Below, piece after piece: positions 24,488-35,603 of a DNA stretch of 64,000 nt. The position numbers were made by a program, and so were the translations under genes. Location of the stretch: assembly GCA_947650365.1 (NCBI GenBank), contig OX393549.1:36017335-36081334 (forward strand), in the 5' to 3' direction. The number at the start of each line of letters is the position of its first letter. Positions within the stretch are counted from its first letter, which is position 1. Source of the stretch: Chamaelirium japonicum (lineage: Eukaryota > Streptophyta > Magnoliopsida > Liliales > Melanthiaceae). Under the pieces are notes generated by a model. The model did no database searches and was not told the DNA's origin. It saw only the letters and a list, made by a program, of their open reading frames with translations.

Positions 24488-26115
24488 ATAATTGGTCAAA
24501 TATCCAATTATAACTCGCTCGCAAGTCCGAAATACGGAATATAATTCCAAGTTCGAATTATCGGATGCCGATCCGATGACGATCGGATCGAATCCAAACC
24601 TATTTCATATCCGAAACACGCTAACTTATGATTTTCCAATAGTTAGACTCTAAATCGGTTAATCGGATCGTAAATTGGTCAAATATCCAATTAGAACCCG
24701 CTCGCAAGTCCGAAATACGGAATATAATTCCAAGTTCAAATTATCGGATGCCGATCCGATGACGATCGGATCGAATCCAAACCTATTTCATATCCGAAAC
24801 ACGCTAAGTTATGATTTTCCAACACTTAGACTCTAAATCGGTGAATCGGAGCGTAAATTGGTCAAATATTCAATTAGAACTCGCTCGCAAGTCCAAAATA
24901 CGGAATAATTCTAAGTTCGAATTATCGGATGCCGATCCGATGATGATCCGATCGAATCCAAACCTATTTCATATTCGAAACACGCTAACTTATGATTTTC
25001 CAACACTTAGACTCTAAATCGGTGAATCGGATCGTAAATTGGTCAAATATCCAATTAGAACCCGCTCGCAAGTCCAAAATACGGAATAATTCCAACTTCA
25101 AATTATCGGATGCCGATCCGATGACGATCCGATCGAATCCAAACATATTTCATATCCGAAACACGCTAACTTATGATTTTCCAACACTTAGACTCTAAAT
25201 CAGTGAATCGGAGCATAAATTGGTCAAATATCCAATTAGAACTCGCTCGCAAGTCCGAAATACGGAATAATTCCAAGTTCGAATTATCGGATGCCGATCC
25301 GATCGAATCCAAACCTATTTCATATCCGAAACACGCTAACTTATGATTTTCCAACACTTAGACTCTAAATCGGTGAATCGGATCGTAAATTGGTCAAATA
25401 TCCAATTAGAACCCGCTCGCAAGTCCGAAATACAGAATAATTCCAAGTTCGAATTATCGGATGCCGATCCGATGACGATCGGATCGAATCCAAACCTATT
25501 TCATATCCGAAACACGCTAAGTTATGATTTTCCAACACTTAGACTCTAAATCGGTGAATCGGAGCGTAAATTGGTCAAATATCAAATTAGAACTCGCTCG
25601 CAAGTCAGAAATACGGAATAATTCCAAGTTCGAATTATCGAATGCCGATCCGATGACGATCCGATCGAATCCAAACCTATTTCATATCCGAAACACGTTA
25701 ACTTATGATTTTCCAACACTTAGACTCTAAATCGGTGAATCGGAGCGTAAATTGGTCAAATATCCAATTAGAACCCGCTCGCAAGTCCAAAATACGGAAT
25801 AATTCCAAGTTCGAATTATCGGATGCCGATCCGATGCCGATCCGATCGAATCCAAACCTATTTCATATCCGAAACACGCTAACTTATGATTTTCCAACAC
25901 TTAGACTCTAAATCGGTAAATCGGAGCGTAAATTGGTCAAATATCCAATTAGAACCCGCTCGCAAGTCCGAAATACGGAATAATTCCAAGTTCGAATTAT
26001 CGGATGCCGATCCGATGACGATCGGATCGAATCCAAACCTATTTCATATCCAAAACATGCTAACTTATGATTTTCCAACACTTAGACTCTAAATCGGTGA
26101 ATCGATCGGATCGTA
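24488..26115 (-). repeat. 181-bp satellite array 2 (about 9 copies), inverted relative to array 1
   Basis: Same 181-bp unit as array 1 read on the opposite strand (CGAAACACGCTAACTTATGA, TTTCCAACACTTAGACTCTA). One unit near 25,290 lacks about 12 bp of the GATGACGATCC block. The array lies between the TNPA start and the 3' end of TNPD. Confidence 0.94.
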
Positions 26116-26305
26116 AATCGGTGAAACGGTATGATTTACATATGAAACGGTATGATTTATATATGAATCGGTGAAACGGTATGATTTACATATGAATCGG
26201 TGAAACGGTATGATTTACATATGAAACAATATGATATACATATGAAACAATATGATTTATATATGAAACAATTTGATTTAAATATGAAACAATTTGATTT
26301 ACATA
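26116..26305. repeat. 21-bp tandem repeats right of satellite array 2
   Basis: Units such as ATATGAAACGGTATGATTTAC and variants containing AATCGGTGAAACGG, with the same core as 24,300-24,487. The hybrid units mix the satellite edge (AATCGGTGAA) with the 21-bp unit. Confidence 0.8.
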
Positions 26306-26363
26306 CGGTCTAGTCATTTTTTGTCTCATCTCTGTCACTCTCATCGCTTCCCTCTTCTATTAT

Positions 26364-29300
26364 TTAATCTGCATTCGCTGTCCAGTTTATATTATCGACA
26401 TCTTCATTTTCGTCGTGCACTATGTCGACAATGATTATCTCATCATTCTGATATACATCCAAATCATCATCGACGACCCCCGCATCCTTGTCTCCCATGT
26501 CATAAAAATCTCTGGATGGTGACCTGACTACAATTTGCCAACCTGGAGAGGTATTATCCGGTGCATAAAATATCTATTGCGCTTGAGAGGCAAGAATGAA
26601 TGAATCTTCATAATGGGTATTCAATCTCTTGCCAGTGTTGATGCTGATAAAACCGTATTTGTCGACATTATAACCAGTCCCGCGATTATTAACATCATAC
26701 CAATCGCATTTGAATAATACGATCCGATTTTGGCCAAGGAATTTAATCTCGAGAATCTCGTTGAGGACGCCGTAGAAGTCGATATTTTCTAATTTTTCTT
26801 GCTCACCGTTGACGACAACCCCACTATTTTGGGTTCTTCGTGATTTTTCACTATCTTTCGTCCGAAATCTATAACCGTTCACGATATAACCATCGTACGA
26901 TATTGCGTCTTGCAAAGGACTACAAAATAAGCGCCAGAGATCCTCATTCATCAGCGGATCGTGGTTGTCGTGCAGCTCCTGTGCCTATAATAACCACATG
27001 TCATTCATGATATGAACACATAATTATTGTTCGGTAATGAATGTCAATGAAATTCAGTAATGATGTGAATACTTACGTGTTTCTCGAACCACGATGGGAA
27101 TTCACGATCATGAATTTGGGGAGCATTTCGAGTACCCCGATTATTAATGATGGCTTTATGCTTCATGTTTTACCGGTTATGAATTAGATTATAATTAGCA
27201 CATATATTTAATGAATGGACTGAAAGAATGAGTAAATGATTGTAAAATACTTACTCAATGAATGACCACACTTCATCACATTGGCATATGTGCCTGTTGA
27301 ATCTCATCTACAGACAATCGACGGGTTTTGCCTCCTCCTACAGGTCTACCCATTTCGGCAAATATAGACAGACCCCCATCGAAGTCTATTGGACCACCGT
27401 CATAGTTCCGCTCAAGTTGATTGAATCGCGTGTCTATACCATGTAGGTATCTTGAGCAGAATATTAGATATTCTTCTGCTAGGTATCCTTCAGCAATTGA
27501 TCCCTCCGGACGACTTTTATTATAAACATATGATTTCAATGTTCGCAAGTACCTAATTTGAGAAAAAAATATTTGGATGAATATATCAAGAACGATCAAA
27601 TACATTGTGCGAATGAGACGAGACGATTACCTCTCGATAAAATACATCCATCGGTAATGAACTGGGCCGCCGAGTTTGGCCTCATTTGCCAAGTGAACGG
27701 TCAAATGCACCATGACATCAAAGAAGGAAGGTGGAAATATCATCTCTAACTTGCACAATGTGAGCGCAATATCCCTCTCCATCTGTTCAAGTTGGTCCAC
27801 TCTAAGTACCTTCGAGCACAACTGTCTGAAAAAAGTACTGAGCTCAATTAACGGACCAGACACATGTTCGGTTAAATTCCCACGTATAGCAAGAGATAAC
27901 AATCGCTGCATAAGAACATGACAATCGTGGCTCTTTAATCCAGACAACTTCCGGCCGTTCTCTTGCACGCATCGTGTGATATTCGAAGAATAACCGTCTG
28001 GCGTTTTCACAGACCGTAGGAATGCACATAAGGCTGACTTTTGCTGTGAGCTCATGGTGTAGCATGCAACTGGCAATACATACTTATCCCCAATCTCTTG
28101 GGGATGAAGTGATTTTCGAATGCCCAACTCCTTAAGATCGAGACGAGATTTAAGATTATCCTTCGTCTTACCGTCGAGATTCAGCAGTGTTCCTATAATA
28201 TTGTCACACACATTTTTCTCGATATGCATGACATCCAAGTTATGCCGTAAGAGTAGGCTGCTCCAGTACGGTAGTTTAAAGAAAATACTCTTCTTCTTCT
28301 TCCAGTTATGCTCACGCGTAGAATCTTCATGCGTTCTCTTCTTTTTACCTTTTCTAAGTGCCACAGCATCAAGCTGATCCAATTCGCACAAGACTTCTAC
28401 CCCCGAAAGCTGCTCCGGGGCCTTTGCAAGTTCCTTCTTACCGTTGAAAGCTCTTTTGTTCTGCCCCCACTTATGGCCGTCAACAAGGAATCTTCGATGG
28501 CCCATATAACAGAACTTGCCTCCGTTCTTCAACCGTAATGAATCTGTCTCCTTATTGCATGTAGGGCACGCCAATTTTCCTTTAGTACTCCACCCGGATA
28601 AGTTGGCATATGCAGGAAAATCATTGATGGTCCATAGAAGTGCCGCATGCATCCGAAAATTCTGGCGCAACGAGGCATCATACGTATCGGCCCCAACTTC
28701 CCATAACTCGTTCAACTCCTCAATCAACGGCTGCAAGTAAACGTCAATATCATTACCAGGCGACCTGAGTCCGGGAATGAGCAAGGAGAGCATTGTGTAT
28801 GGCTTTTTTAAGCACATCCAGGGAAGCAAATTGTATGGAACTAGGACAACTGGCCAAATGTTGTACGACACACTCATATTCCCAAAGGGATTGAAGCCAT
28901 CGCTAGCAAGCCCTAACCTGACGTTGCGAACTTCACATGCGAATTCAGGATAGGTATGATCAAAATCTTTCCACATCAGAGAGTCGGCCGGATGTCTCAT
29001 AATCCCGTCATCTGTACGTTCTCGTGCATGCCACCTCATGTGCTCAGCAGTCTTCGATGACATAAACAACCTCTGAAGCCTGTCCCTGAGCGGGAAGTAT
29101 AGGAGAACCTTTGCAGATACATTTTTCTTCCTTCGACTGGTACTAGACTCGGCATCCGTCTCTTTATATCTCGTTGCTCCGCATATGTGGCATGACCGTG
29201 CATGTTCGTACTCTTTCCGATACAACATACAATCGTTCACGCATGCATCAATTTTCTCATAACCCAGACCGAGATCTTTAATTGTCTTCTTCGCCTCGTA

Positions 29301-29903
29301 GAATGATTTCGGTACTGTCTCACCCATAGGAAAAGCCTCTTTCAGCAACTCTACCAACATATTAAATGACTCATTACTCCAACCATTGAGGCACTTCAAA
29401 TGAAGAAGCTTTACAGTGAAAGAGAGTTTTGAAAACTTCTCACACCCCGGGTATAGAGGTTGTTCGGCATCTTTAAGTAATCTGTAGAACTTGTCCGCTT
29501 CGATATTGGGCTGATCACCTGACGGTGTTTCCGTGCCTATTCTACCTTGCAAATCATGTATCATACCCTGCATGTCATCGTCATCGTCTGTATTAATATT
29601 ATCATCAGCCATCACTGTGTTTGAACTTTCACCGTGAGCTGCTATGGGGACTGCATCTAGCTCCTCACCGTGCGAGAACCAACGGGTATAGCTAATGTCA
29701 ATGCCACGCATTACCAGATCAACCTCACATTCCTCTCGAACCTTCCTAGTCACCCTTCCGCAGTCTATACAGGGACACACAATTTTTCCATCAAGCGGTG
29801 CAAGACGCTCAAATGCAAAATCCAGAAATTTCCTGACTCCTTCTTTGTACTCTTGGCTCATGCGATTCGAATTACGCATCCAACTCTTATCGATCGAAGA
29901 CAT
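26364..29903 (-). pseudogene. CACTA TNPD/TNP2-type transposase, damaged
   Basis: Exon 1 (29,903-27,631) encodes 757 intact codons: Transpos_assoc-like N-terminus (KSWM, YKEGVRKFLDFA, CPCIDCGR), then the TNP2 transposase domain (CHICGATRY, RMHAALLWTINDFPAYANLSGWSTKGKLACPTC in part, NLDVMHIEKNVCDNI), then DUF4218 (LKSHDCHVLMQRLL). Exon 2 (27,552-27,255) starts YLRTLKSYVYNKSRPEGSI; a likely 5-nt loss after QQAH puts TGA at 27,276 before the expected CDEVW..FIE. A DUF4216 exon follows (LWRLF, IVLFKCDWYDV) with an in-frame TAG at 26,574; the same frame then continues to TAA at 26,364. This is the catalytic subunit of CACTA excision. Two lesions argue against function. Confidence 0.87.
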
Positions 29904-31238
29904 CTTCGTCTATCTGGCTATACAACACCTGACATATAATTTCAAACAATATTATAAGACTCTGCACAATTTCGGTTTCGGTTCCCGGGTATGAAACACC
30001 GAACCGAAACTTCTACAGGCCATCCACATCGCTAATGGATGGGAAAAATCTTTATATTTCCCTACAGAACTTTTGTTTGGCCTTAGAACCTCTGCTTCGG
30101 CGCGTGGTATGACGAAACCAACTCCCGATAATAAATGACTTCGTTCGTAGCTAAAGATCCTTTAATCATTTCAGTCTGAATTTTAAAAAAAAGCCAACTG
30201 CAACTTAATAAAACGACTATGACCATTTAAATTTTGGTTTCATGTCGAGTTTCGGTCCATGCCTAAACTAGAATTTTGACTGAAATTTTAAAATTTCGAT
30301 CGAAATTTAAAATTTATAGCTCCAGTTCTAAAACCAAAATTGACCGGAATTTAAAATTTATAGCTCCATTTCTAAAACAAAAATTGACCGAAATTTTTTG
30401 CCGAAATTTACCAAAATGGACTAAAATTTATAGTTCTAGGTTCAAAAGCCGTAACCGAAATTGATCAAAGTTTCGACCGTAATTGACTGAAATAGCTAGT
30501 CCCCCATGTTTCGATCCTCAATTCGTTTCGATCCTGGTTGAAACCAAAATATTTCGACAAAATATTGATATTTCGACCGAAATTTTAAACCATGATAACC
30601 ATAACCATCAAGCCATGTCCCAGATACTTGGAGTCTGTTTTATGAATCCTTCTTCGCCATTCATTTCTATTTAGGGCATATCTGTTGTCTACTGACTAGT
30701 GTTATAAAGAGAAAATAAACTAAAATGAAAATCAATTTTACTTCCAAACTCTTCTAAATCAAATATGTTTGTTTTTCAATCCAAGTTCAAGAGGAGGTGG
30801 AGGGAAGATTAGTTCATGGCCCCTGCTTGCTTCCGTCGAGGTACGAGCCTCATTCCATACTTTGAGCTAAAATAAATGATTTTTTTGAGCTAAAATAAAT
30901 AGTTTTAATTACGTACTTAACTAGGGGGAGAGGGAGGAGGAGGAGGAGCTCACCGGAGTCCCGAGGAGGAGGAGGAGGAGGAGCTCACCGGAGTCCCGAG
31001 GAGGAGGAGGAGGAGCTCGCCGGCGCGCAAGAGAGGGGAGGGGTGGCCGGCCGGAGGGGGGGAGGAAGGCCGGGGAGGGGGGGAGGAAGGCCGGGGAGGG
31101 GGGGAGGGAGGCCGGGGATGGGGGGAGGGAGGCCGGGGATGGGGACAATTTAGAGAGAGAGAGAGAGAGGGGCGGCTGGGAGAGAGATCGAAATAGAAGA
31201 GATCGAAGGGGATCTCGTCTGTTTGGTTTATAACAGGG
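29904..31238. other. CACTA internal non-coding region upstream of TNPD
   Basis: Contains ACCGAAATT/AATTTCGGT-like degenerate repeats (about 30,240-30,590) and AT-rich DNA to 30,920. Then GC-rich repeats: GGAGGA runs with GAGCTCACCGGAGTCCCGAG three times (30,946-31,020), and a roughly 21-bp GGCCGGGGAGGGGGGGAGGA unit about five times (31,045-31,145). Proline-rich minus-strand ORFs here are repeat by-products. Confidence 0.6.
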
Positions 31239-31983
31239 TTTTTACCGACGGAATATTTTATTTCCGTCGGTAAAAATACTCTTTTTAACGACAGTAAAAT
31301 ACTATCCGTCGGTAAAACTCTACGACGAAACACAGGGTATATTTTTTTCCAGAGGCTCGGTTTAACACCCTGAGTTTCGTCGGGATATTTTACCGACGGA
31401 TATTTAATTACCGTCGATATTGTGCCGACGGCCATAAAATGTTCGTCGGTATAATTAGTTATACCGACGGAAATATAACGTCCGTCGGTAAAAATCACCG
31501 ACGAAACTCAGGGTTCCATTTTTTCCAGAGGCTCGGTTTTTACCCTGAGTTTCGTCGGGACAATTTTACCGACGGATATTTAATTACCGTCGGTATCGTG
31601 CCGACGACCATAAAATTTCCGTCGGTATAATTAGCTATACCGACGGACATATAAAGTCCGTCGGTAAAACTCGCCGACGAAACTCAGGGTCACATTTTTT
31701 TCCAGAGGCTCTATTTTTACCCTGTGTTTCGTCGTGACATTTTACCGACGGTATTTATGTGGCCGTCGGTATAAAGTATATTACCGACGGGACATATATA
31801 TACCGTCAGTATAAATAGTTTTACCGACGAAATCTATTTGACCGTCGGTAATAAATGTGCAAAAAATATTTAAAAAATTGAAGTTATAATACCGACGGAT
31901 ATTATAGTCACCGTTGGTAAAAAGGGTATTATTACCGACGGTGATAAAAATGTCCGTCGGTAAAGACCCTCTTTCTTGTAGTG
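31239..31983. repeat. Right subterminal repeats of CACTA
   Basis: TACCGACGG/CCGTCGGTA motifs recur throughout. They are organised in about three longer units of some 175 bp, each with GACGAAACxCAGGGT, TTTTTTCCAGAGGCTC and CCCTGAGTTTCGTCG (starts near 31,323, 31,499 and 31,674). Read with the left zone, this is the bipartite terminus of the element. Confidence 0.85.
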
Positions 31984-34144
31984 TTAGCGGTCCTTTGCTT
32001 CAGAATGAGGAATTCACAAAAGATAGTTTGCAAACTCATAGAGATGCTAGGGAAATATACGGTTGCACCGTTATGACTGATGGGTGAACCGACAAAAGAG
32101 ACAGGAGCATTATGAACTTGTGTGTGAATTACAACTTGGGTACTAGTTTTTTGAGGTCGGTGGATGCTTTGAATGATATTCATGATGCTAGCTACATTTT
32201 TCGTCTAGTGGACAAGTGTATTGAAGAGGTTGGAGAGATAAATGTTATCCAAGTGACTACCGATAACCATGCTTCCAATATTGCAGCTTCCAAGTTGTTG
32301 AAGGTGAAGCGACCGAGAATATTTTGGACATCGTGTGCAGCTCATTCCATTGACCTTATGCTCGAGGTACTTGGTGACACACCAAGAATCAAGAATGTCA
32401 TTTCCAAAGCAAGAGAAATCACATTGTTCATCTATAGCCACACCACATCACATTGAGCATGATGTGGCAAGCGACGGGGAAAAAGGATCTAGTGAGACCA
32501 AGAGTCACTAGATTCGCCACATCTTTTCTTAGCCTCCAGAGTATCTTGGATATGAAGGACAAGCGAAGGCATATGTTTACATCCGATGAATGGGGAACTT
32601 GCAAATGGTCAAAGAATGTTAAAGGAAAAAAGAGCTTTTTCCACAATCTTGAGTACTCATTTTTGGAAGGGGGTGGTATATACTTTAAAGATCTTCCAAC
32701 CTTTGGTGAAGGTCCTTCGATTAGTTGACGGTGATAAAGTTCCCGCCATGGGCTTTATATATGCCAGGATGGAGAATATGAAGAAAGAAATTGTCAATAA
32801 TTTGAATGATGATGAGAGCTTGTACAAGCCAATTCTTGACATTGCTGATTTAAAATGGGACAAGAAGTTCCATCGGCCCTTGCATGTTGCTGGTTACTAT
32901 TTGAATCCTTTATATTACTATGCGGACAAGGAGATTGAAAAGAAAAACATTGTTATGGATGGTTTGCTCGAGTCCATTGAAGTCTTCTATAAGAATGACA
33001 TAGATGCACAAGATCAAATCTCACGAGAGCTCGATGCATATAGAAATGCAAGTGGACAATTTGGAAAAGAGATGGCAATGAGGCAAAGGGCCAATGAAGA
33101 TATCAACCCAGGTAATTTTATGATTATGAAATCACTTAATCACTTTATTTGATGTTAGTTATACCGCGTATGCATTAGCCTACTAGGCTTTCTAGTTTTG
33201 AATTTAATCTTGAATCTAATATGTTTATATAGTTCAATGGTGGTCTATGTATGGATCTTATACACCTATGTTGCAAGATATGACAATCAAGATCTTAACC
33301 TTGACATATAGCTCCTCCGGATGTGAACATAATTGGAGTACGTTTGAGATGGTAAAATACTTATCTAGCATGCTAAGTTGTGAACTAGTTTTCATGTTTT
33401 TATGCTAATGAAATTGTGTAACTTCTCTACAGATTTATACAAAGAAGAGGAATCGACTAGAGCAGAAGAAGTTGAATGATCTAGTCTATGTCTTATTCAA
33501 TACAAGGATCAAGGAACGAAAGAGTGATATGAATAGACATCCAATAGCTTTGAAAAATTTGGATGATACAGATGCTGACACTTGGCTAGTTGATATTGAC
33601 CCAGAGAATGATGAGGTCATAGCTGGATCCGGATTGACATGGGGTATGGTTGACGAAGCTTCGGGTGCGGCGTCAGCATCGGAGACAAGGAGAAGCCTTA
33701 GAACTGGCAGGCCCTCTAGATCACAAAGGTCGTTGGATGAAGATGAGATGCTCTTTGAGTCAGAGGAAGATACCGAGGAGGAGGGTGATGCATATGTTGA
33801 ATTAGGAGAAGACTCTGATGATGATGACCTACGGTCCATTCGCGAGTATCATGGTGAAGAATAGGATTGATGCGATGCTAGATGTTTCATTATGGATGTT
33901 TTCATAAAAATTTTATATTCGGATCGGTTGTTTTAATGTTTGCATATGTAAAACTTTCTATTATTGTTTTTTATATAGAATTATAAATTTATATATATAC
34001 ATACATATATAATATATATAATATAATTTATATAGGTGGGCACCTGTCATTTTCTTCGGGCGCCCGCCTAGTCGTCCGCCTTCCGTCTTCCGTCTTGAAA
34101 CCACTTGACCGCCCGTCTTTCGCCTTTCATTTTTTAAAACATTG

Positions 34145-34152
34145 ATCCCAAC
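34145..34152 (+). repeat. Right 8-bp target-site duplication of the hAT element
   Basis: ATCCCAAC, identical to 16,828-16,835. Confidence 0.92.
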
Positions 34153-34800
34153 TGGGTTGTTTAGCTTGCACTTCGAGCAACCAGATACATTGCTTGTATG
34201 CCTAGCAACTGGTAGTGGGGGCCCATCATGCGCGTCGACTCAAACGAACCCAACACATGGGCTGGATCCCCAACAAACGTATCACTATACTATTAGTCAC
34301 TCATTAGGTTTTACTAAATCTACAATGTAAGTAACCCGTCTCGAAACAATATAAATTGAGAGCCACCCATTTACACCAAAATGTGAGCATGGGCCCACAG
34401 GCTGAATCCGCAGAATCTATATAACATGGCACAGCGGTTTCGTGCTGACTAGACAAAATGGCACCAAAAGCTGACTAGACAAAACTCCCTCGCGATCACA
34501 GCCGTTCCCTCCCTTCTCCCCCAATCTCTCTTTCTCTCTCGCTTCCCGGATTTCTCTCTCCTGTATTTCTCTCTCTTCCCGATATCTCTCTTCCTGATTT
34601 TCTCTCTCTCTCCGTCCGTCTCACTCTCTCTTTCCGTCCGTCTCTCCCTCCAATCTCTCTCTTTCTCTCTCTCTCTCTCTTTCTCTCTCCGTCCATCTCA
34701 CTCTCTCTTTCCGTCCGTCTCTCTCCGATCTCTCTCTCTCCGTCCGTCTCTCTCTCCAATCTCTCTCGCTCTCTCTTTCGTCACCGCCCCACCGGCCAGA
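34153..34800 (+). other. Non-coding DNA and CT-rich tract before the MKK fragment
   Basis: 34,153-34,490 shows no gene or recognised repeat. 34,500-34,790 is CT-rich with short TCTCTC runs broken by CCGTCCGTC, resembling a pyrimidine-rich 5' UTR. Minus-strand E/R-rich ORFs here are low-complexity by-products. Confidence 0.55.
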
Positions 34801-35450
34801 TGTACGCCCTCAAGGTCAACTACGGCAACCACGAGGACGCGGTCCACCGCCAGATCTTTCGCGAGATCCAGATCCTGCTCGACGAGGATGTGGTCCACCG
34901 CCAGATCCTTCGCGAGATTGAGAACCTCCGCACAGCCGACAACCCCTTCGTGGTGCGCTGCCACAGCATGTTCGACCAATCCTGCTCGACGAGGACGTGG
35001 TTCGCCGCCAGATCCTTCGCGAGATCGAGAACCTCCGCACAGCCGACAACCCCTTCGTGGTGCGCTGCCACGACACGTTCGACCATGGCGGCGAGATCCA
35101 GATCCTGATCGACGAGGATGCGGTCCGCCGCCAGATCCTTCACGAGATCGAGAACCTCCGCACAGCTGACAACCCCTTCGTGGTGCGTTGCCACGGCATG
35201 ATCGACCGATCCTGCTCGACGAGGATGCGGTCTGCTGCCAGATCCTTCGCGAGATCGAGAACCTCCACACAGCCAACAACCCCTTCGTGGTGCATTGCCA
35301 CGGCATGTTCGACCCTGGCGGCGAGATCTAGATCCTGCTCGAGTACATGGACGGCGGCTCCCTCGACGGCCGCCGTATCGCCTCCAAGCCCTTCTCGCCG
35401 ATGTTGCCCGCCAGGTCCTCGCTAGCCTCGCCTACCTACACCACAGAAGA
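34801..35450 (+). pseudogene. MAP kinase kinase (plant MKK4/5/7/9-like) fragment with amplified exon segment
   Basis: [19 protein letters not shown] matches the beta3/alphaC part of plant MKKs (usual form YALKVIYGNH.DAVRRQI.REIEIL). [20 protein letters not shown] matches beta4-beta5, and [10 protein letters not shown] with [16 protein letters not shown] the following helix. The [18 protein letters not shown] segment is present four times in units of 107, 123, 107 and 123 bp (starts 34,881, 34,988, 35,111, 35,218). The frame therefore changes, and a TAG lies at 35,329. The sequence stops before the HRD catalytic loop. The glycine loop and N-terminal docking region are also missing. GC is very high. 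A non-functional kinase fragment; the source gene is not in the window. Confidence 0.85.
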
Positions 35451-35538
35451 AAAAAAAATCACCGATCCCATTCCGGAGATCCACAGAAAAAAACCATCTT
35501 CTTTGATTCCATAGAAAGAAAAGAAAAACATTTTTATT

Positions 35539-35603
<65 letters not shown>

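Larger units (their letters stand above)
18691..31983. mobile_element. CACTA (En/Spm-like) transposon, 13.3 kb
   Basis: Ends CACTACAAAAAAAACAG and CTCTTTCTTGTAGTG, with TTA duplication. Subterminal zones at both ends carry many TACCGACGG/CCGTCGGTA motifs, the usual transposase-binding architecture. It encodes a PF03004-type TNPA gene (22,598-24,292) and a TNPD/TNP2-type gene (26,364-29,903), both on the minus strand. Unusual cargo: two inverted 181-bp satellite arrays of 2.9 and 1.6 kb. Inserted in the hAT transposase gene, so it is younger than that hAT insertion. Confidence 0.94.
18057..33864 (+). pseudogene. hAT-family transposase, disrupted by a CACTA insertion
   Basis: Left part 18,057-18,690: BED-type zinc-finger region (YNYCKK..GGMHRFKKHLAG), then an acidic linker and a conserved helical block. 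TGA at 18,276 replaces an expected CGA. The gene is split after GAGCTTA; removing CACTA plus one TTA restores the frame. Right part from 31,984: DUF659 (GCTVMTDG, then TGA at 32,085 where TGG is expected; LVDKCIEEVG; TTDNHASNIAA; CAAHSIDLML), and TRFATSFLSLQSIL in another frame (indels near 32,440 and 32,630). Then a block at 32,640-33,110, hAT-C dimerisation exon 33,232-33,350 (SSSGCEHNWSTFE) and last exon 33,433-33,864 with an acidic tail. Cut-and-paste transposase, non-functional here. Confidence 0.9.
16836..34144 (+). mobile_element. hAT transposon (17.3 kb including nested CACTA)
   Basis: Left end CATTGTTTTAAAAAA and right end, read inward on the other strand, CAATGTTTTAAAAAA, flanked by perfect ATCCCAAC duplications. 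Subterminal regions on both sides are rich in GGGCG/CGCCC and CGACTAG/CTAGTCG motifs (16,850-16,990 and 34,030-34,130). The internal gene is a BED-finger/DUF659/hAT-C type transposase. Without the CACTA insertion the element would be about 4.0 kb, normal for autonomous plant hATs. The transposase is broken, so the copy is presumably immobile on its own. Confidence 0.92.

Noticed and set aside
19604..26305. CRISPR-like array from regular repeats
   Set aside because: Units are contiguous 181-bp satellites without unique spacers, in plant nuclear DNA inside a transposon.
30921..31498. Proline-rich minus-strand ORFs inside CACTA
   Set aside because: GC-rich 21-bp repeats and subterminal motif; not in any expected CACTA gene position.
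34698..35306. 202-codon minus-strand ORF, Arg/Gly/Ser-rich
   Set aside because: Antisense of the amplified MKK segment in GC-rich DNA; no domain. The sense strand matches kinase.
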